Under the pieces are notes generated by a model. The model was not told the origin of the DNA, ran no database searches, and was given only the letters and a program-made list of their open reading frames with translations. The position numbers were made by a program, and so were the translations under genes. A stretch of DNA of 24,431 bases, taken from CAZPUI01 sp964415525 (lineage in GTDB: Bacteria; Acidobacteriota; Holophagae; Holophagales; Holophagaceae). The DNA lies in contig CAYQAS010000066.1 of the NCBI GenBank assembly GCA_964415525.1, forward strand, positions 1 to 24,431. The letters are read 5' to 3'. Below are positions 6,978-15,184 of the stretch, piece after piece; the stretch's first letter is position 1, and the number at the start of each line of letters is the position of its first letter.

Positions 6978-8720
6978 TCAGATGAAGAGGATGTTCAGAA
7001 GCACGGCGGCGGCAAGGATGAGGGCGCCCAGGTAGATGGGTCGCTTGTACCAAGGCAAGTGGCCCTCGGAGTGCCGTTCGGTGAGGCTGTAAACCAGCCC
7101 GCGCAGGTCCTCGTCATCCTTCGTTCGCCGCGTGGCAAGGCTGATGAGGATCGTGGTGCCGAAGCAGGTGCTCCAGCTCCAGATCGCCGTCCAGAAGTTC
7201 TGGGCCATCTCGCTGGGATAGGTGTGCATCACCGCGCCCAGCCAGCCGCCCTTGAAGAGGCTCTCCGCCCCCACGGGAACGCTCAGGCCGTGGTGGATGG
7301 CGGCGGCGGCGGTGCCCAGCAGCAGGCCGAAGAAGGCGCCGTGGCCCGTGGTGCGTTTCCAGAACATGCCCAACAGGAAGGTGGCGAAGAGGGGCGCGTT
7401 CACGAAGGCGAACACCAGCTGGAGCATGTCCATGATGTTGTTGAAGTGGGCCGCCATGTAAGCCGTGGCGATGGAGAGCAGCGTGCCGAAGACCGTCGCC
7501 ATGCGGCCCATCCAGAGGTAGTGCGCGTCGCTCTTATCCTTCGCGATGTGGCTCTGGTAAATGTCGTAGGTCCACACCGTGTTGAAGGCGGTCACGTTCC
7601 CCGCCATGCCGCTCATGAAGCTCGCCATCAGTGCCGTGAGGCCCAGGCCCAGCAGCCCCGTGGGGAAATACTGCTTGAGCATCAAGGGGATGGTCATGTC
7701 GTAGTCGTAGGACGAGCCCTTCACCGGCAGCGCGAAGCCCGATTGCCCGCTCTTGGCGGTGAGGGCGATGGCGATCATGCCCGGCAGGATCACGAGGAAG
7801 GGAAAGAGCATCTTCGGCACGGCGGCGATCAGCGGCACTTTGCGAGCGGCGGTCTCGTTCTCCGCCACCATGGCCCGCTGCACCACCAGGAAGTCCGTGC
7901 ACCAGTAGCCGAAGGACAGGACAAACCCAAGGCCCATGGCCATGCCGAACCATTCCACCCCCATGGGATTCGCCCCCGGCGTGCCCATGTGCTTCCAGGC
8001 GCTCACCCACGCGCCGTTCGCGTAGGCCTGACCCTGAAGGTTGTGGCTCTGGGTAGCGACGAGACCCAGGCGCTCCACCAGTCCCGACCAGCCGCCGCAG
8101 TCCCTTAAGCCCAGGAACACGAGGGGCGCAAAGCCGAGCACGATGAGGAAGAACTGCATGACCTCGTTGTAGATGGCCGAGGTGAGGCCGCCGAGGAAGA
8201 TGTAGGCCAGCACAATGGCCGCGCTGATCCAGAGCGAGACGTTGAAGTTCCAACCCAGCAGCAGGTTCATCAGCTTGGCCATGGCATACATCGAGATGCC
8301 GCTGGAGAAGATCGTCATCACCGCAAAACTGAAGGCGTTGAAGGTGCGCGTCTTCTCGTCGAAGCGCAGCTTCAGGTATTCCGGCACACTGCGGGCCTTG
8401 GAGCCGTAATAGAACGGCATCATGAAGACGCCCACGAAGACCATGGCGGGCACGGCGCCCACCCAGTAGAAATGGGCGGTCATCATGCCGTATTTGGCGC
8501 CCGAGGCCGCCATGCCCATGACCTCCTGGGCGCCGAGGTTCGCACTCAAAAAGGCCAGACCTGCGATCCAGGCGGGGATGGCGCGGCCTGAGAGGAAGAA
8601 GTCGGAACTGCTCTTCATCCCTCGCTTCAGCACCACGCCGATCCCCACGACGAAGGAGAAGTAGAGGATGAGGATGAGCCAGTCGACGGGCCCCAGGTGA
8701 ATGCTGGTCAGGGTGTTCAT
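6978..8720 (-). CDS. Sodium:solute symporter (SSS family), probable galactose/glucose transporter
   Basis: The 580-aa protein is a polytopic inner-membrane transporter, with roughly fourteen hydrophobic segments, of the sodium/glucose cotransporter (SGLT) type. Early landmarks are DWLILILYFSFVVGIG, the FFLSGRAIPAW segment, and GLAFLSANLGAQEVMGMA with the unwound-helix small residues. A late one is a C-terminal helix after a charged loop (RRTKDDEDLRGLVYSL). It resembles the Vibrio SGLT group, which carries galactose or glucose with sodium. The start at 8720 is chosen because ATGA overlaps the galM stop by four bases and GGAG lies upstream; an in-frame extension to 8798 lies inside galM. Location among galM, galK and galT supports galactose as substrate, although specificity cannot be read from sequence alone. 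Confidence 0.93.
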   Translation of the reverse strand: MNTLTSIHLGPVDWLILILYFSFVVGIGVVLKRGMKSSSDFFLSGRAIPAWIAGLAFLSANLGAQEVMGMAASGAKYGMMTAHFYWVGAVPAMVFVGVFMMPFYYGSKARSVPEYLKLRFDEKTRTFNAFSFAVMTIFSSGISMYAMAKLMNLLLGWNFNVSLWISAAIVLAYIFLGGLTSAIYNEVMQFFLIVLGFAPLVFLGLRDCGGWSGLVERLGLVATQSHNLQGQAYANGAWVSAWKHMGTPGANPMGVEWFGMAMGLGFVLSFGYWCTDFLVVQRAMVAENETAARKVPLIAAVPKMLFPFLVILPGMIAIALTAKSGQSGFALPVKGSSYDYDMTIPLMLKQYFPTGLLGLGLTALMASFMSGMAGNVTAFNTVWTYDIYQSHIAKDKSDAHYLWMGRMATVFGTLLSIATAYMAAHFNNIMDMLQLVFAFVNAPLFATFLLGMFWKRTTGHGAFFGLLLGTAAAAIHHGLSVPVGAESLFKGGWLGAVMHTYPSEMAQNFWTAIWSWSTCFGTTILISLATRRTKDDEDLRGLVYSLTERHSEGHLPWYKRPIYLGALILAAAVLLNILFI

Positions 8721-9652
8721 GGGGTGACTCCGGGGTGGAGGAAGGAACGCATGCGAAGGGTCCAGGTGGCGCGAGCGCCCGGCTGCAGCACGGGACACCA
8801 GCCCCGGGCCGCGGCCTCAGTAAGCGCGTCCGGCGCGCCGGTGCAGGGTTCGAGCGCCACGGTGAGGTGACCGGGCCGGCCGTCGTCGGGCCAACCGCCG
8901 TAGCAGAGCCAGAGGCCCAAGTGCGGGATCTCCGCCCTATCCCAGGAGAAGGCGAGGGCATGTCCCGTTTCGGGATCCCAGAGGGCGCAGCGCCCCTCGG
9001 GCAGGTTCGGCACAAAGAGCTTCACGGCTAGGCCCGCCTCGCGCGGCGCAACTTGGCTCAGATCCAGCCCTGGCGCCACTTCGGGCCAGGAACGACGCTC
9101 GCCGAAGGTACCCAGAGAGGGATGGGAGGCACCGTTGACGAACACCTCGTCCACACCCTCCGGCAGCAGGATGCGCATGCCCGGCGTGGCCTGGAGCAGC
9201 GGATGGGCGCTCCAGAGATGAGGAAAGGCCGTGCTCCCCAAGTTCTCCAGTTCGTAGTCCAGGCGAAGCACCTCGCCCTCCAGGGCCACGCGGCGCGTGA
9301 AGGCGTAGGGATGGCCGATGCCCTGGATGCGGCAAACCAGGGCCTCCCCCTCCCGTGCCACGTCCCAGGGACGACTCCAGAGTTCCCCGTGATCGGGCCA
9401 AACAGGCCCGCCTGCGGGGCCGAAGCCCGCGGCCACGTTGGGCAGGCATTCGTCGAAGCCGGAGGTATCGAAGGAGCTGAAATCCGCACCATAGGCCGCC
9501 TCGCGGTAGCCGCCTCCCGGCTGTTGGCTGGGCAGCAGCCACTCCCGTCCCGAACGGCGATCCTCGAGGCTGACAAGCTTCGCCCCGAGGGCAGGCAGTA
9601 AGCGCACGGAGAGCGCGTCGTTCTGCAGATGGAACCCTTCGCGAAGGGGCAT
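8717..9652 (-). CDS. galM: Aldose 1-epimerase (mutarotase family)
   Basis: The 311-aa protein belongs to the galactose mutarotase-like family, interconverting alpha and beta anomers so that beta-galactose released from galactosides can be used by GalK. Supporting features are GFDECLPNVA, PDHGELWSRPW with the conserved active-site His, the beta-sandwich pattern through FPHLWSAHPLLQ, and a C-terminal LEPCTGAPDAL. It is closer to the LacX/YihR-like epimerase group than to classical E. coli GalM, so the symbol is by role. The ATG at 9652 is preferred over an in-frame GTG at 9658, because GGAG sits five bases before the ATG and overlaps the GTG. It is the first gene of the operon, divergent from the XylR-type regulator, and its stop overlaps the symporter start. 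Confidence 0.85.
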   Translation of the reverse strand: MPLREGFHLQNDALSVRLLPALGAKLVSLEDRRSGREWLLPSQQPGGGYREAAYGADFSSFDTSGFDECLPNVAAGFGPAGGPVWPDHGELWSRPWDVAREGEALVCRIQGIGHPYAFTRRVALEGEVLRLDYELENLGSTAFPHLWSAHPLLQATPGMRILLPEGVDEVFVNGASHPSLGTFGERRSWPEVAPGLDLSQVAPREAGLAVKLFVPNLPEGRCALWDPETGHALAFSWDRAEIPHLGLWLCYGGWPDDGRPGHLTVALEPCTGAPDALTEAAARGWCPVLQPGARATWTLRMRSFLHPGVTP

Positions 9653-9820
9653 GGACACTCCGGTGAATGGGTCCGGCAGGGTTTCTGGAGATCAGGCAAC
9701 GACTCGCCAGAATGGCTCAATGCAATGCGTCAGCGGGGAAGCATAGCAGTCACCCCCTGGCGCCCCCGGAGACAATGGGTCTATTTTTGGAGAGATACAG
9801 TCACTGGAGCCGTACGATTC
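9653..9820. promoter_or_regulatory. Divergent control region between galM operon and XylR-type regulator
   Basis: These 168 bp must carry the promoter of the galM-galT operon and probably that of the regulator. Possible operator elements are an inverted repeat AGAC-N5-GTCT at 9770-9782 and two direct copies of CAGTCAC at 9747-9753 and 9798-9804, 51 bp apart (close to five helical turns). A comparatively AT-rich run CTATTTTTGGAGAGATACAG lies at 9781-9800. No convincing sigma-70 hexamer pair at normal spacing was found on either strand. Operator assignment is inference from position and repeat structure. Confidence 0.4.
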
Positions 9821-10984
9821 ATGACCCAGCCCCGCCGCCCCCACGTCGCCCTTCTGGTGGAAACCTCCCTGGCCTCCGGCCGAGACATCCTGCGGGGCAT
9901 CACCCGCTATGTGCGCGAACACGATCCCTGGTCGCTCTACATCGAACCTCGGGGCCTCGAGACGGACCTTCCCGGCTGGCTGGAGCACTGGAAGGGCGAC
10001 GGCATCATCGCCCGGGTGCAGAGCCCTGCCATGGCCGCCCGCATCCGGGCCACGGGCATCCCGGCGGTGGACGTGCTGGGGGAAGTGCCCGGCACGGGCA
10101 TGCCCCTGGTCCATGTGGACGACCCGCGCATCGCCGCCCTGGCCACCCAACACCTGCGGGATCGCGGCTTCCGCAGCCTCGCCTTCGTCGGAATGGAGGG
10201 CCGCACCTGGAGCGATGCCCGTCGCGAAGCCTTCTGCACTCTGGCCAGGAGCCAGAGACCCGAGCCCCGGGTCTTCGAATTCCCGGCGCAGCGGCTGGCC
10301 TGGGAGGATCTCGAGGATCGCCTCGCCGGCTGGATCACGGCCTTGCCCAAACCCGTGGGGGTCATGCTCGCCAGCGATCAGCTGGGGCCCGCCTTCCTGG
10401 AGGCCTGCCGCCGCGCCGGAGTCGTGGCCCCGGGTGAGGTGGCGGTCATCGGCGTGGACGATGACGCTCCGCTCTGCGAAGTCTGCGACCCGCCCCTCAG
10501 CAGCGTTCAGGCCGGCCACGAGCGGGTTGGCTACGCGGCCGCCGAGTTGCTGGGAGCCTGGATGAACGGTCGACCGCCCCGAGGCAGGCCCCGCTGGATC
10601 GAGCCCGAGGGCGTGACCACCCGTCTCTCCACCGAGGTGCTCGCCATCGCCGACCACCAAGTGGCCCAGGCCCTGCGGCTCATCCGGGAGCACGCCACCG
10701 TGGGGATCGATGTGGACACCATCGCTCGCCAGGTCGGCCTTTCGCGCAGCGTCCTCCAGCGGCGTTTCCGGCAGCACCTCGACCACACCGTGCACGACGA
10801 GATCCTGGCGGCACGTACCCGCCGCGCCTGTCAGCTTCTGGCGGAAACCGATCTCCCCATCGCCGAGATCGCCCTGCGCTGCGGCTTCAACCACCAGGAA
10901 TACCTCGGCCATGTCCTGCGCGCACGCCTCCAGACCACGCCCCTGCGCTATCGCAAACAACACCGTCGTGCTCCATCGAACTGA
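9821..10984 (+). CDS. XylR-type AraC family transcriptional regulator
   Basis: The 387-aa protein has the layout of E. coli XylR. An N-terminal LacI/periplasmic-binding-protein-like sensor domain (PHVALLVETSLASGRDILRG through VIGVDDDAPLCEVCDPPLSS, about 6-280) is followed by a C-terminal AraC domain with two helix-turn-helix units (about 285-382): VDTIARQVGLSRSVLQRRF and PIAEIALRCGFNHQEYLG. The sensor probably binds a sugar; galactose or a galactoside is the likely effector given the divergent gal operon and the downstream beta-galactosidase. The ATG at 9821 is preceded by GGAG twelve bases upstream, which is somewhat far. The frame stays open upstream to 9629, but those residues overlap galM and do not look like a domain. 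Family call is firm; the ligand is inferred. Confidence 0.92.
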   Translation: MTQPRRPHVALLVETSLASGRDILRGITRYVREHDPWSLYIEPRGLETDLPGWLEHWKGDGIIARVQSPAMAARIRATGIPAVDVLGEVPGTGMPLVHVDDPRIAALATQHLRDRGFRSLAFVGMEGRTWSDARREAFCTLARSQRPEPRVFEFPAQRLAWEDLEDRLAGWITALPKPVGVMLASDQLGPAFLEACRRAGVVAPGEVAVIGVDDDAPLCEVCDPPLSSVQAGHERVGYAAAELLGAWMNGRPPRGRPRWIEPEGVTTRLSTEVLAIADHQVAQALRLIREHATVGIDVDTIARQVGLSRSVLQRRFRQHLDHTVHDEILAARTRRACQLLAETDLPIAEIALRCGFNHQEYLGHVLRARLQTTPLRYRKQHRRAPSN

Positions 10985-11315
10985 GCGAATTCCATGATTC
11001 CTCCTGTCTCAGCCCAAAAGCATGAAACCGAGAAAGGCACGAAAAACGCGAAATGCCCATCACAGAGCCGCCTGGACCTCCGGCCGCACGCGGCTGGCTT
11101 CGCAAACTGGGGCCCGCATGGTCCCGAAAGCCATCCCGTCCCCCACTGGCGAAGAAACGACACCGTCCCCGATCCCCATTTCGCGGTGCATTCGTTCTCG
11201 TTTCCCAGGCTGAGGCAGTCCGACAAACATCGATTAATAAATCAAGTTGGCACCAGGCCCCGATTCCCACGGTGGGCTGTGAAATGGGGGAATAATGCCC
11301 TTCCAGAGGCTCCCC
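10985..11315. promoter_or_regulatory. Intergenic region upstream of the beta-galactosidase gene
   Basis: About 330 bp with no convincing gene: the short ORFs on both strands lack family features. An AT-rich island with the near-palindrome GATTAATAAATC at 11232-11243 stands out against the GC-rich background and could be a promoter or operator. A motif G(C/T)GAAATG followed by three G or C occurs three times: 11048-11058 (+), 11174-11184 (-) and 11279-11289 (+). The last two form a 9-bp inverted repeat (CCCCATTTC/GAAATGGGG) 98 bp apart. The third copy sits just before the first possible start codon at 11295. Binding by the adjacent XylR-type regulator is speculative. Confidence 0.4.
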
Positions 11316-13388
11316 ATGCGCCGCACCGTCCTATCCCTGCTCCTGTCCGTTCCCATCGCCATTCCATGCGTGGCCACTGAGGCGCCCAAACCGCCCATGG
11401 CCTTCGGTGTCTTCTACTATCCGGAACAGTGGCCGAAGGCCCAGTGGAAGCGGGACCTGGACCACATCGCCCAGCTGGGTTTCACGTTCACGCACTTCGC
11501 GGAGTTCGCCTGGACCTACCTGGAACCGAGCGAAGGCCGCTATGACTTCGCCTGGCTGGATGAGGCCCTGGACTTGGCGGACAAGGCCGGGCTGAAGGTC
11601 ATCCTCTGCACTCCTAGTCCCGCCCCGCCCAGTTGGATGGGACACCGCTACCCCGACATCTACCGGGTGGACGAGCGCGGCCAGCGCCACGAGCATGGCA
11701 TCCGAGCCGAAGTTTCGCTGACGCACCCGATCTACCGCGCCAAGCTGGCAAAGCTCGTCACCGCCCTGGCCAAGCGCTACGGGAAGGATCCCCGGGTGAT
11801 GGGTTGGCAGGTGGACAACGAGCCCGGTGCCACGCCGGACTTCAGCCCTTCCGCCCGGAAGGCCTTCCAGACGTGGCTCAAGGCCCGCTACGGCACCGTG
11901 GAGAAGCTCAACGAAGTCTGGGGCGGCTCGTTCTGGAGCAGCCGCTATGGCACCTGGGCCGAAGTGCTCCTGCCCAACGCGACCCTGGCCGCAGAAGACA
12001 AGCTAAGCCCCCACGCCTTGGTGGACCTGGCGCGCTTCCAGGCGGACACCACCGCCATCTTCCTGGATGAGCAGGCCCGCATCCTCAAGGCCCACGTCGA
12101 AAAGCGACAGTGGGTGACCACCAACTACACCAATGTCACCACCGGCGTGGATCCACGCCGCACCAAGGCCCTCGACTTCACCACTTTCACGATCTATCCC
12201 ATCGCGGGTGCCAATGTCCTGGGGGGCGAGAGCTTCGCCCTGGGGCATCCCCTGCGCATGGCGGAAGCCTGCGACTACCACCGCAACGTGGCGGGGCGGT
12301 TCGGCGTGATGGAGCTGCAGCCGGGACAGGTGAACTGGGCCTCGGTGAACCCGCTGCCTCAGCCTCAGACGCTGAACATGTGGCTCTGGCACGCCTTTGC
12401 GGGCGGAGCGGACTTCGTGAGCACCTACCGGTACCGCCACCCTTTGCGAGGCAGCGAGATGTACCACGACGGCATCGTGGGCACCGACGGCGTCACCCTG
12501 AGTCCCGGCGGAAAAGGCTGGGTTCAGGCCATGGAGGACCTCAAACGGATCACCCCAAAGCTCCAGCCCGGTGCCCCCCTGCCCCAGGCCCTGGCGGCGC
12601 GCCGCACCGGCTTCCTGTGGAGCCACGACACCTTCTGGGATCTGGAGGCCCAGCCCCAGACCACCGCATGGAAGACCTGGGCCCACCGCAACACCTGGAC
12701 ATCCGCTGTCTATCAGGCAGCCGCGCCCCTGGATTTCATCCGGGAGACCGACGACTTCACCCGCTGGCCCTTCCTCGTCGCGCCCGCCTTCCAGATGGTG
12801 GATCCCGCCTTGGCGCAAAAGTGGCGAGCCTACGCCGAGGGCGGCGGCCACCTCGTCCTCACCTGCCGCACAGGACAGAAGAACGCCCTGGGACACTTCC
12901 ACGAGGCCCCCTGGGCCGCGCCCATCCTCGACCTCATCGGCGCCGATGTGGAGGCCTTCGACATGCTGCCCCCAGGGGTCAAGGCCAAGGTAAAGGCGGG
13001 ATCGGACACCTTCACCTGGAACGCCTGGGCCGATCTATTGGTGCCGCGCTCAGGCACCGAGGTGCTGGCGACCTATGCCGACAGGTTCTATGCCGGCAAA
13101 GCTGCCGCCGTCACCCGCCGCCTGGGGAAGGGCAGCGTCTCCTACATCGGTGTCTGGACAGAGGATGGCGAACTAGAGCGTCGACTCCTGCGGGATGTAT
13201 ATACACGGGCTGGCGTGGCGGTGGAGGAGCTGCCGAAGGGCGTGCATGTGCGCTTCCGGGACGGCGTCCACGTGGGCGTGAACTACACGCCAAAGGCTGT
13301 GACCCTGTCTGTGCCCACAGACGCTCGCATCTTGCTGGGCACTCAGCCCGTCGCTCCCGGGAGCGTGCTCGTCTGGAAGGTCCGATGA
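11316..13388 (+). CDS. Exported beta-galactosidase, glycoside hydrolase family 42
   Basis: The 690-aa enzyme hydrolyses terminal beta-galactosides by the retaining GH42 mechanism. A signal peptide (about 1-21, MRRTVLSLLLSVPIAIP) predicts export, unusual next to cytoplasmic GH42 enzymes. The TIM barrel begins FGVFYYPEQWP and carries acid/base Glu169 in WQVDNEPG and nucleophile Glu333 in GVMELQPGQVNW. A trimerisation-like domain follows from about residue 400 (TGFLWSHDTFWDLEAQP), then a small C-terminal beta domain. I chose the ATG at 11316 because GAGG lies six bases upstream and it gives a compact signal peptide; an in-frame ATG at 11295 would add seven residues and cannot be excluded. The stop overlaps the next gene as ATGA. 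Release of galactose outside the cytoplasm fits the symporter and Leloir genes nearby. Confidence 0.93.
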   Translation: MRRTVLSLLLSVPIAIPCVATEAPKPPMAFGVFYYPEQWPKAQWKRDLDHIAQLGFTFTHFAEFAWTYLEPSEGRYDFAWLDEALDLADKAGLKVILCTPSPAPPSWMGHRYPDIYRVDERGQRHEHGIRAEVSLTHPIYRAKLAKLVTALAKRYGKDPRVMGWQVDNEPGATPDFSPSARKAFQTWLKARYGTVEKLNEVWGGSFWSSRYGTWAEVLLPNATLAAEDKLSPHALVDLARFQADTTAIFLDEQARILKAHVEKRQWVTTNYTNVTTGVDPRRTKALDFTTFTIYPIAGANVLGGESFALGHPLRMAEACDYHRNVAGRFGVMELQPGQVNWASVNPLPQPQTLNMWLWHAFAGGADFVSTYRYRHPLRGSEMYHDGIVGTDGVTLSPGGKGWVQAMEDLKRITPKLQPGAPLPQALAARRTGFLWSHDTFWDLEAQPQTTAWKTWAHRNTWTSAVYQAAAPLDFIRETDDFTRWPFLVAPAFQMVDPALAQKWRAYAEGGGHLVLTCRTGQKNALGHFHEAPWAAPILDLIGADVEAFDMLPPGVKAKVKAGSDTFTWNAWADLLVPRSGTEVLATYADRFYAGKAAAVTRRLGKGSVSYIGVWTEDGELERRLLRDVYTRAGVAVEELPKGVHVRFRDGVHVGVNYTPKAVTLSVPTDARILLGTQPVAPGSVLVWKVR

Positions 13389-15091
13389 ATCCACGCCTCC
13401 TCGTCCTGCCCGCCCTGGTCAGCCTGCTCGGCGCCACAACGCCGGACCTGCGCCACACCTTCTTCAGCCGCAAAGGCTCGTGGATGACCCTCATCCCCAC
13501 GAACAAGCCCGGCACCCTGCGGCTCTACTTCGCGCGCCAGAAGGAGGAAGAAGGCCACTGGCTCGACCTCGCCTTTCAGCTTGACGGCAAGCCCCGTGCC
13601 TTGGCCCTCACCGCCCATCCGAGCCACCTCGCCCTGAATGCAGGGGGCACCGCTGCCCCCAAGGCCAAGATCTACGTCGCTGGACCGCGGGAGGTCGTCG
13701 TGGACGCTGAAGGTCTGGGGCTGGCGGTCCATTCCGTGAAGAAGGGCCTCGACCTCGCCGCTCTGAAGCCCATCGGTCCCAATGCCTGGGAAGCCCCGTG
13801 CGGGGACTGGACCCTGCGCATCGAGCGCCTGGCGGGGTCGGACCTGCTGCCGACAGCCCAATTCCTGCCCATGACAGGTCGCTTGCGTCTGACCTTTCGC
13901 ATCTACCGAGGCGTTCGCCCGGCCTCCCTCAAGGTGGATCCGGCCAAGGATCTCGCCGCCATAGACACGGACTGGCAGCTATGGAAACACCGCATGCCTG
14001 CGGTGGCACCGGAGCGCCAAGCCTTGGCCGAGGCGGCCTGGTGGAACCTCTGGAGCCTCCACACGCCAACGGATGTCCAATTCCCCACGGAGACGGTGCT
14101 GGTCGCCAAGGCGGATATGAATGGGGTCTGGCCCTGGGACCACTGCTTCGTGACCCTGGGCCTGGGCCTCACGGACCTCCAAGGCGCATGGAACCAGTTC
14201 CTCATCCCCTTCCTCAACGCCGATGCAAACGGCCAGCTGCCGGACCAGATGCTGCCGGAGGACACCTACCGCGGTTGCACGAAACCCCCCATCCACGGCT
14301 GGACCCTGCAGCGCCTGATGGCCCGCCATGCCATCCCCAGGCCCTGGCTGGAAGATTTCTATCCGCGTCTCACGGCGTGGACCGAGTTCTGGTTCCGCCA
14401 CCGCATGACCCCAAGCGGACTGCCAGCCTATGGCGGCGAGCACAGCGGCTGGGAGAGCGGGTGGGACAACGCCACGGTGCTCGGGGATAAGAAGGCCCGC
14501 TACATCGCGCCGGACCTGCAGGCCTACCTCGTGCTGCAGATGGAAGCCCTGAGTCAGGTGGCACAGCGCCTCGGAAAGATCGAGGAGGCCCACGTGTGGC
14601 GGACCCGCGCCGACGAACACCAGGCGCGGATGATGGCCCAGCTCTGGAACGGCCACAGTTTCGTGGTGCGTGCGATGGATGGACCGGAGCCCGATCCGGA
14701 GCCTTCCAGCCTTCTGCCCCTCATGCCGCTCATCCTGGGCGAGCGGCTCGACAAGGCGGTATTCGCCGCGCTCGCAGCCCGTCTGGAGGCCTGCTTCCTC
14801 ACGCCCGTCGGTCCCGCCACGGAGGATCCGCTGTCCCCCGCCTACCGCCCGGATGGCTACTGGCGCGGCCCCGTGTGGGCGCCGACGACGCTCATCCTCG
14901 CAGACGGCCTGCGTCGTGGCGGAAGGCCGGATCTCGCCAAGGAGATCGCCCGCCGCTTCAGCGACACCGTCCAGCGGGCCGGGGGTCACTACGAGAACTA
15001 CGACAGCCTCAGTGGCGCGCCGCTCCGCTGCAAGGGCTTCGCCTGGACCAGCGCCGTGGATCTCGTATTCATGCACGACTACCTGCGGTAA
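13385..15091 (+). CDS. Exported GH63-like (alpha/alpha)6-barrel glycosidase
   Basis: The 568-aa protein has a short export signal (about 1-17), an N-terminal beta-sandwich-like region (to about 190) and a C-terminal (alpha/alpha)6 barrel of the GH63/YgjK/trehalase-like group. Barrel landmarks are VWPWDHCFVTLGL, HGWTLQRL, ESGWDNAT (likely catalytic acid Asp361), GYWRGPVWAPT and HYENYD (likely catalytic base Glu537). This Asp/Glu arrangement matches inverting GH63 enzymes. GH63 members cut alpha-glucosidic linkages, so the actual substrate is open: it may be a galactoside-containing oligosaccharide handled together with the GH42 enzyme. The ATG overlaps the GH42 stop by four bases, so the two are co-translated. 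A much longer in-frame ORF reaching upstream into the GH42 gene is an artefact. Confidence 0.87.
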   Translation: MNPRLLVLPALVSLLGATTPDLRHTFFSRKGSWMTLIPTNKPGTLRLYFARQKEEEGHWLDLAFQLDGKPRALALTAHPSHLALNAGGTAAPKAKIYVAGPREVVVDAEGLGLAVHSVKKGLDLAALKPIGPNAWEAPCGDWTLRIERLAGSDLLPTAQFLPMTGRLRLTFRIYRGVRPASLKVDPAKDLAAIDTDWQLWKHRMPAVAPERQALAEAAWWNLWSLHTPTDVQFPTETVLVAKADMNGVWPWDHCFVTLGLGLTDLQGAWNQFLIPFLNADANGQLPDQMLPEDTYRGCTKPPIHGWTLQRLMARHAIPRPWLEDFYPRLTAWTEFWFRHRMTPSGLPAYGGEHSGWESGWDNATVLGDKKARYIAPDLQAYLVLQMEALSQVAQRLGKIEEAHVWRTRADEHQARMMAQLWNGHSFVVRAMDGPEPDPEPSSLLPLMPLILGERLDKAVFAALAARLEACFLTPVGPATEDPLSPAYRPDGYWRGPVWAPTTLILADGLRRGGRPDLAKEIARRFSDTVQRAGGHYENYDSLSGAPLRCKGFAWTSAVDLVFMHDYLR

Positions 15092-15139
15092 CCGAGGCCA
15101 GCATCACTGACCTCAACCCATGGCCCGCCCTTACGACAA

Positions 15140-15167
15140 ACGCCCCGGAGGCAAGCCTCCGGGGCGT
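15140..15167. terminator. Strong hairpin between convergent genes, probable bidirectional terminator
   Basis: A 13-bp perfect stem, ACGCCCCGGAGGC pairing with GCCTCCGGGGCGT around a two-base AA centre, lies between the glycosidase stop at 15091 and the metalloprotease stop at 15185. On the minus strand it is followed by TTTG, a short T run; on the plus strand there is no T run. Position between convergent genes and stem strength argue for termination in both directions. Confidence 0.7.
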
Positions 15168-15184
15168 CGGCATTCCGGGTCGAA

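Noticed and set aside
9629..9820. Upstream extension of the XylR-type regulator to 451 aa
   Set aside because: The first 64 residues overlap galM antisense and the control region and precede the normal family start.
10887..11270. Short ORFs on both strands between the regulator and the GH42 gene
   Set aside because: Arginine/proline-rich or cysteine-rich translations without start signals or motifs; region treated as regulatory.
12110..13384. In-frame N-terminal extension of the GH63-like protein to 993 aa
   Set aside because: Lies wholly inside the GH42 gene in another frame; the ATG at 13385 overlapping the GH42 stop and the signal peptide give the true start.
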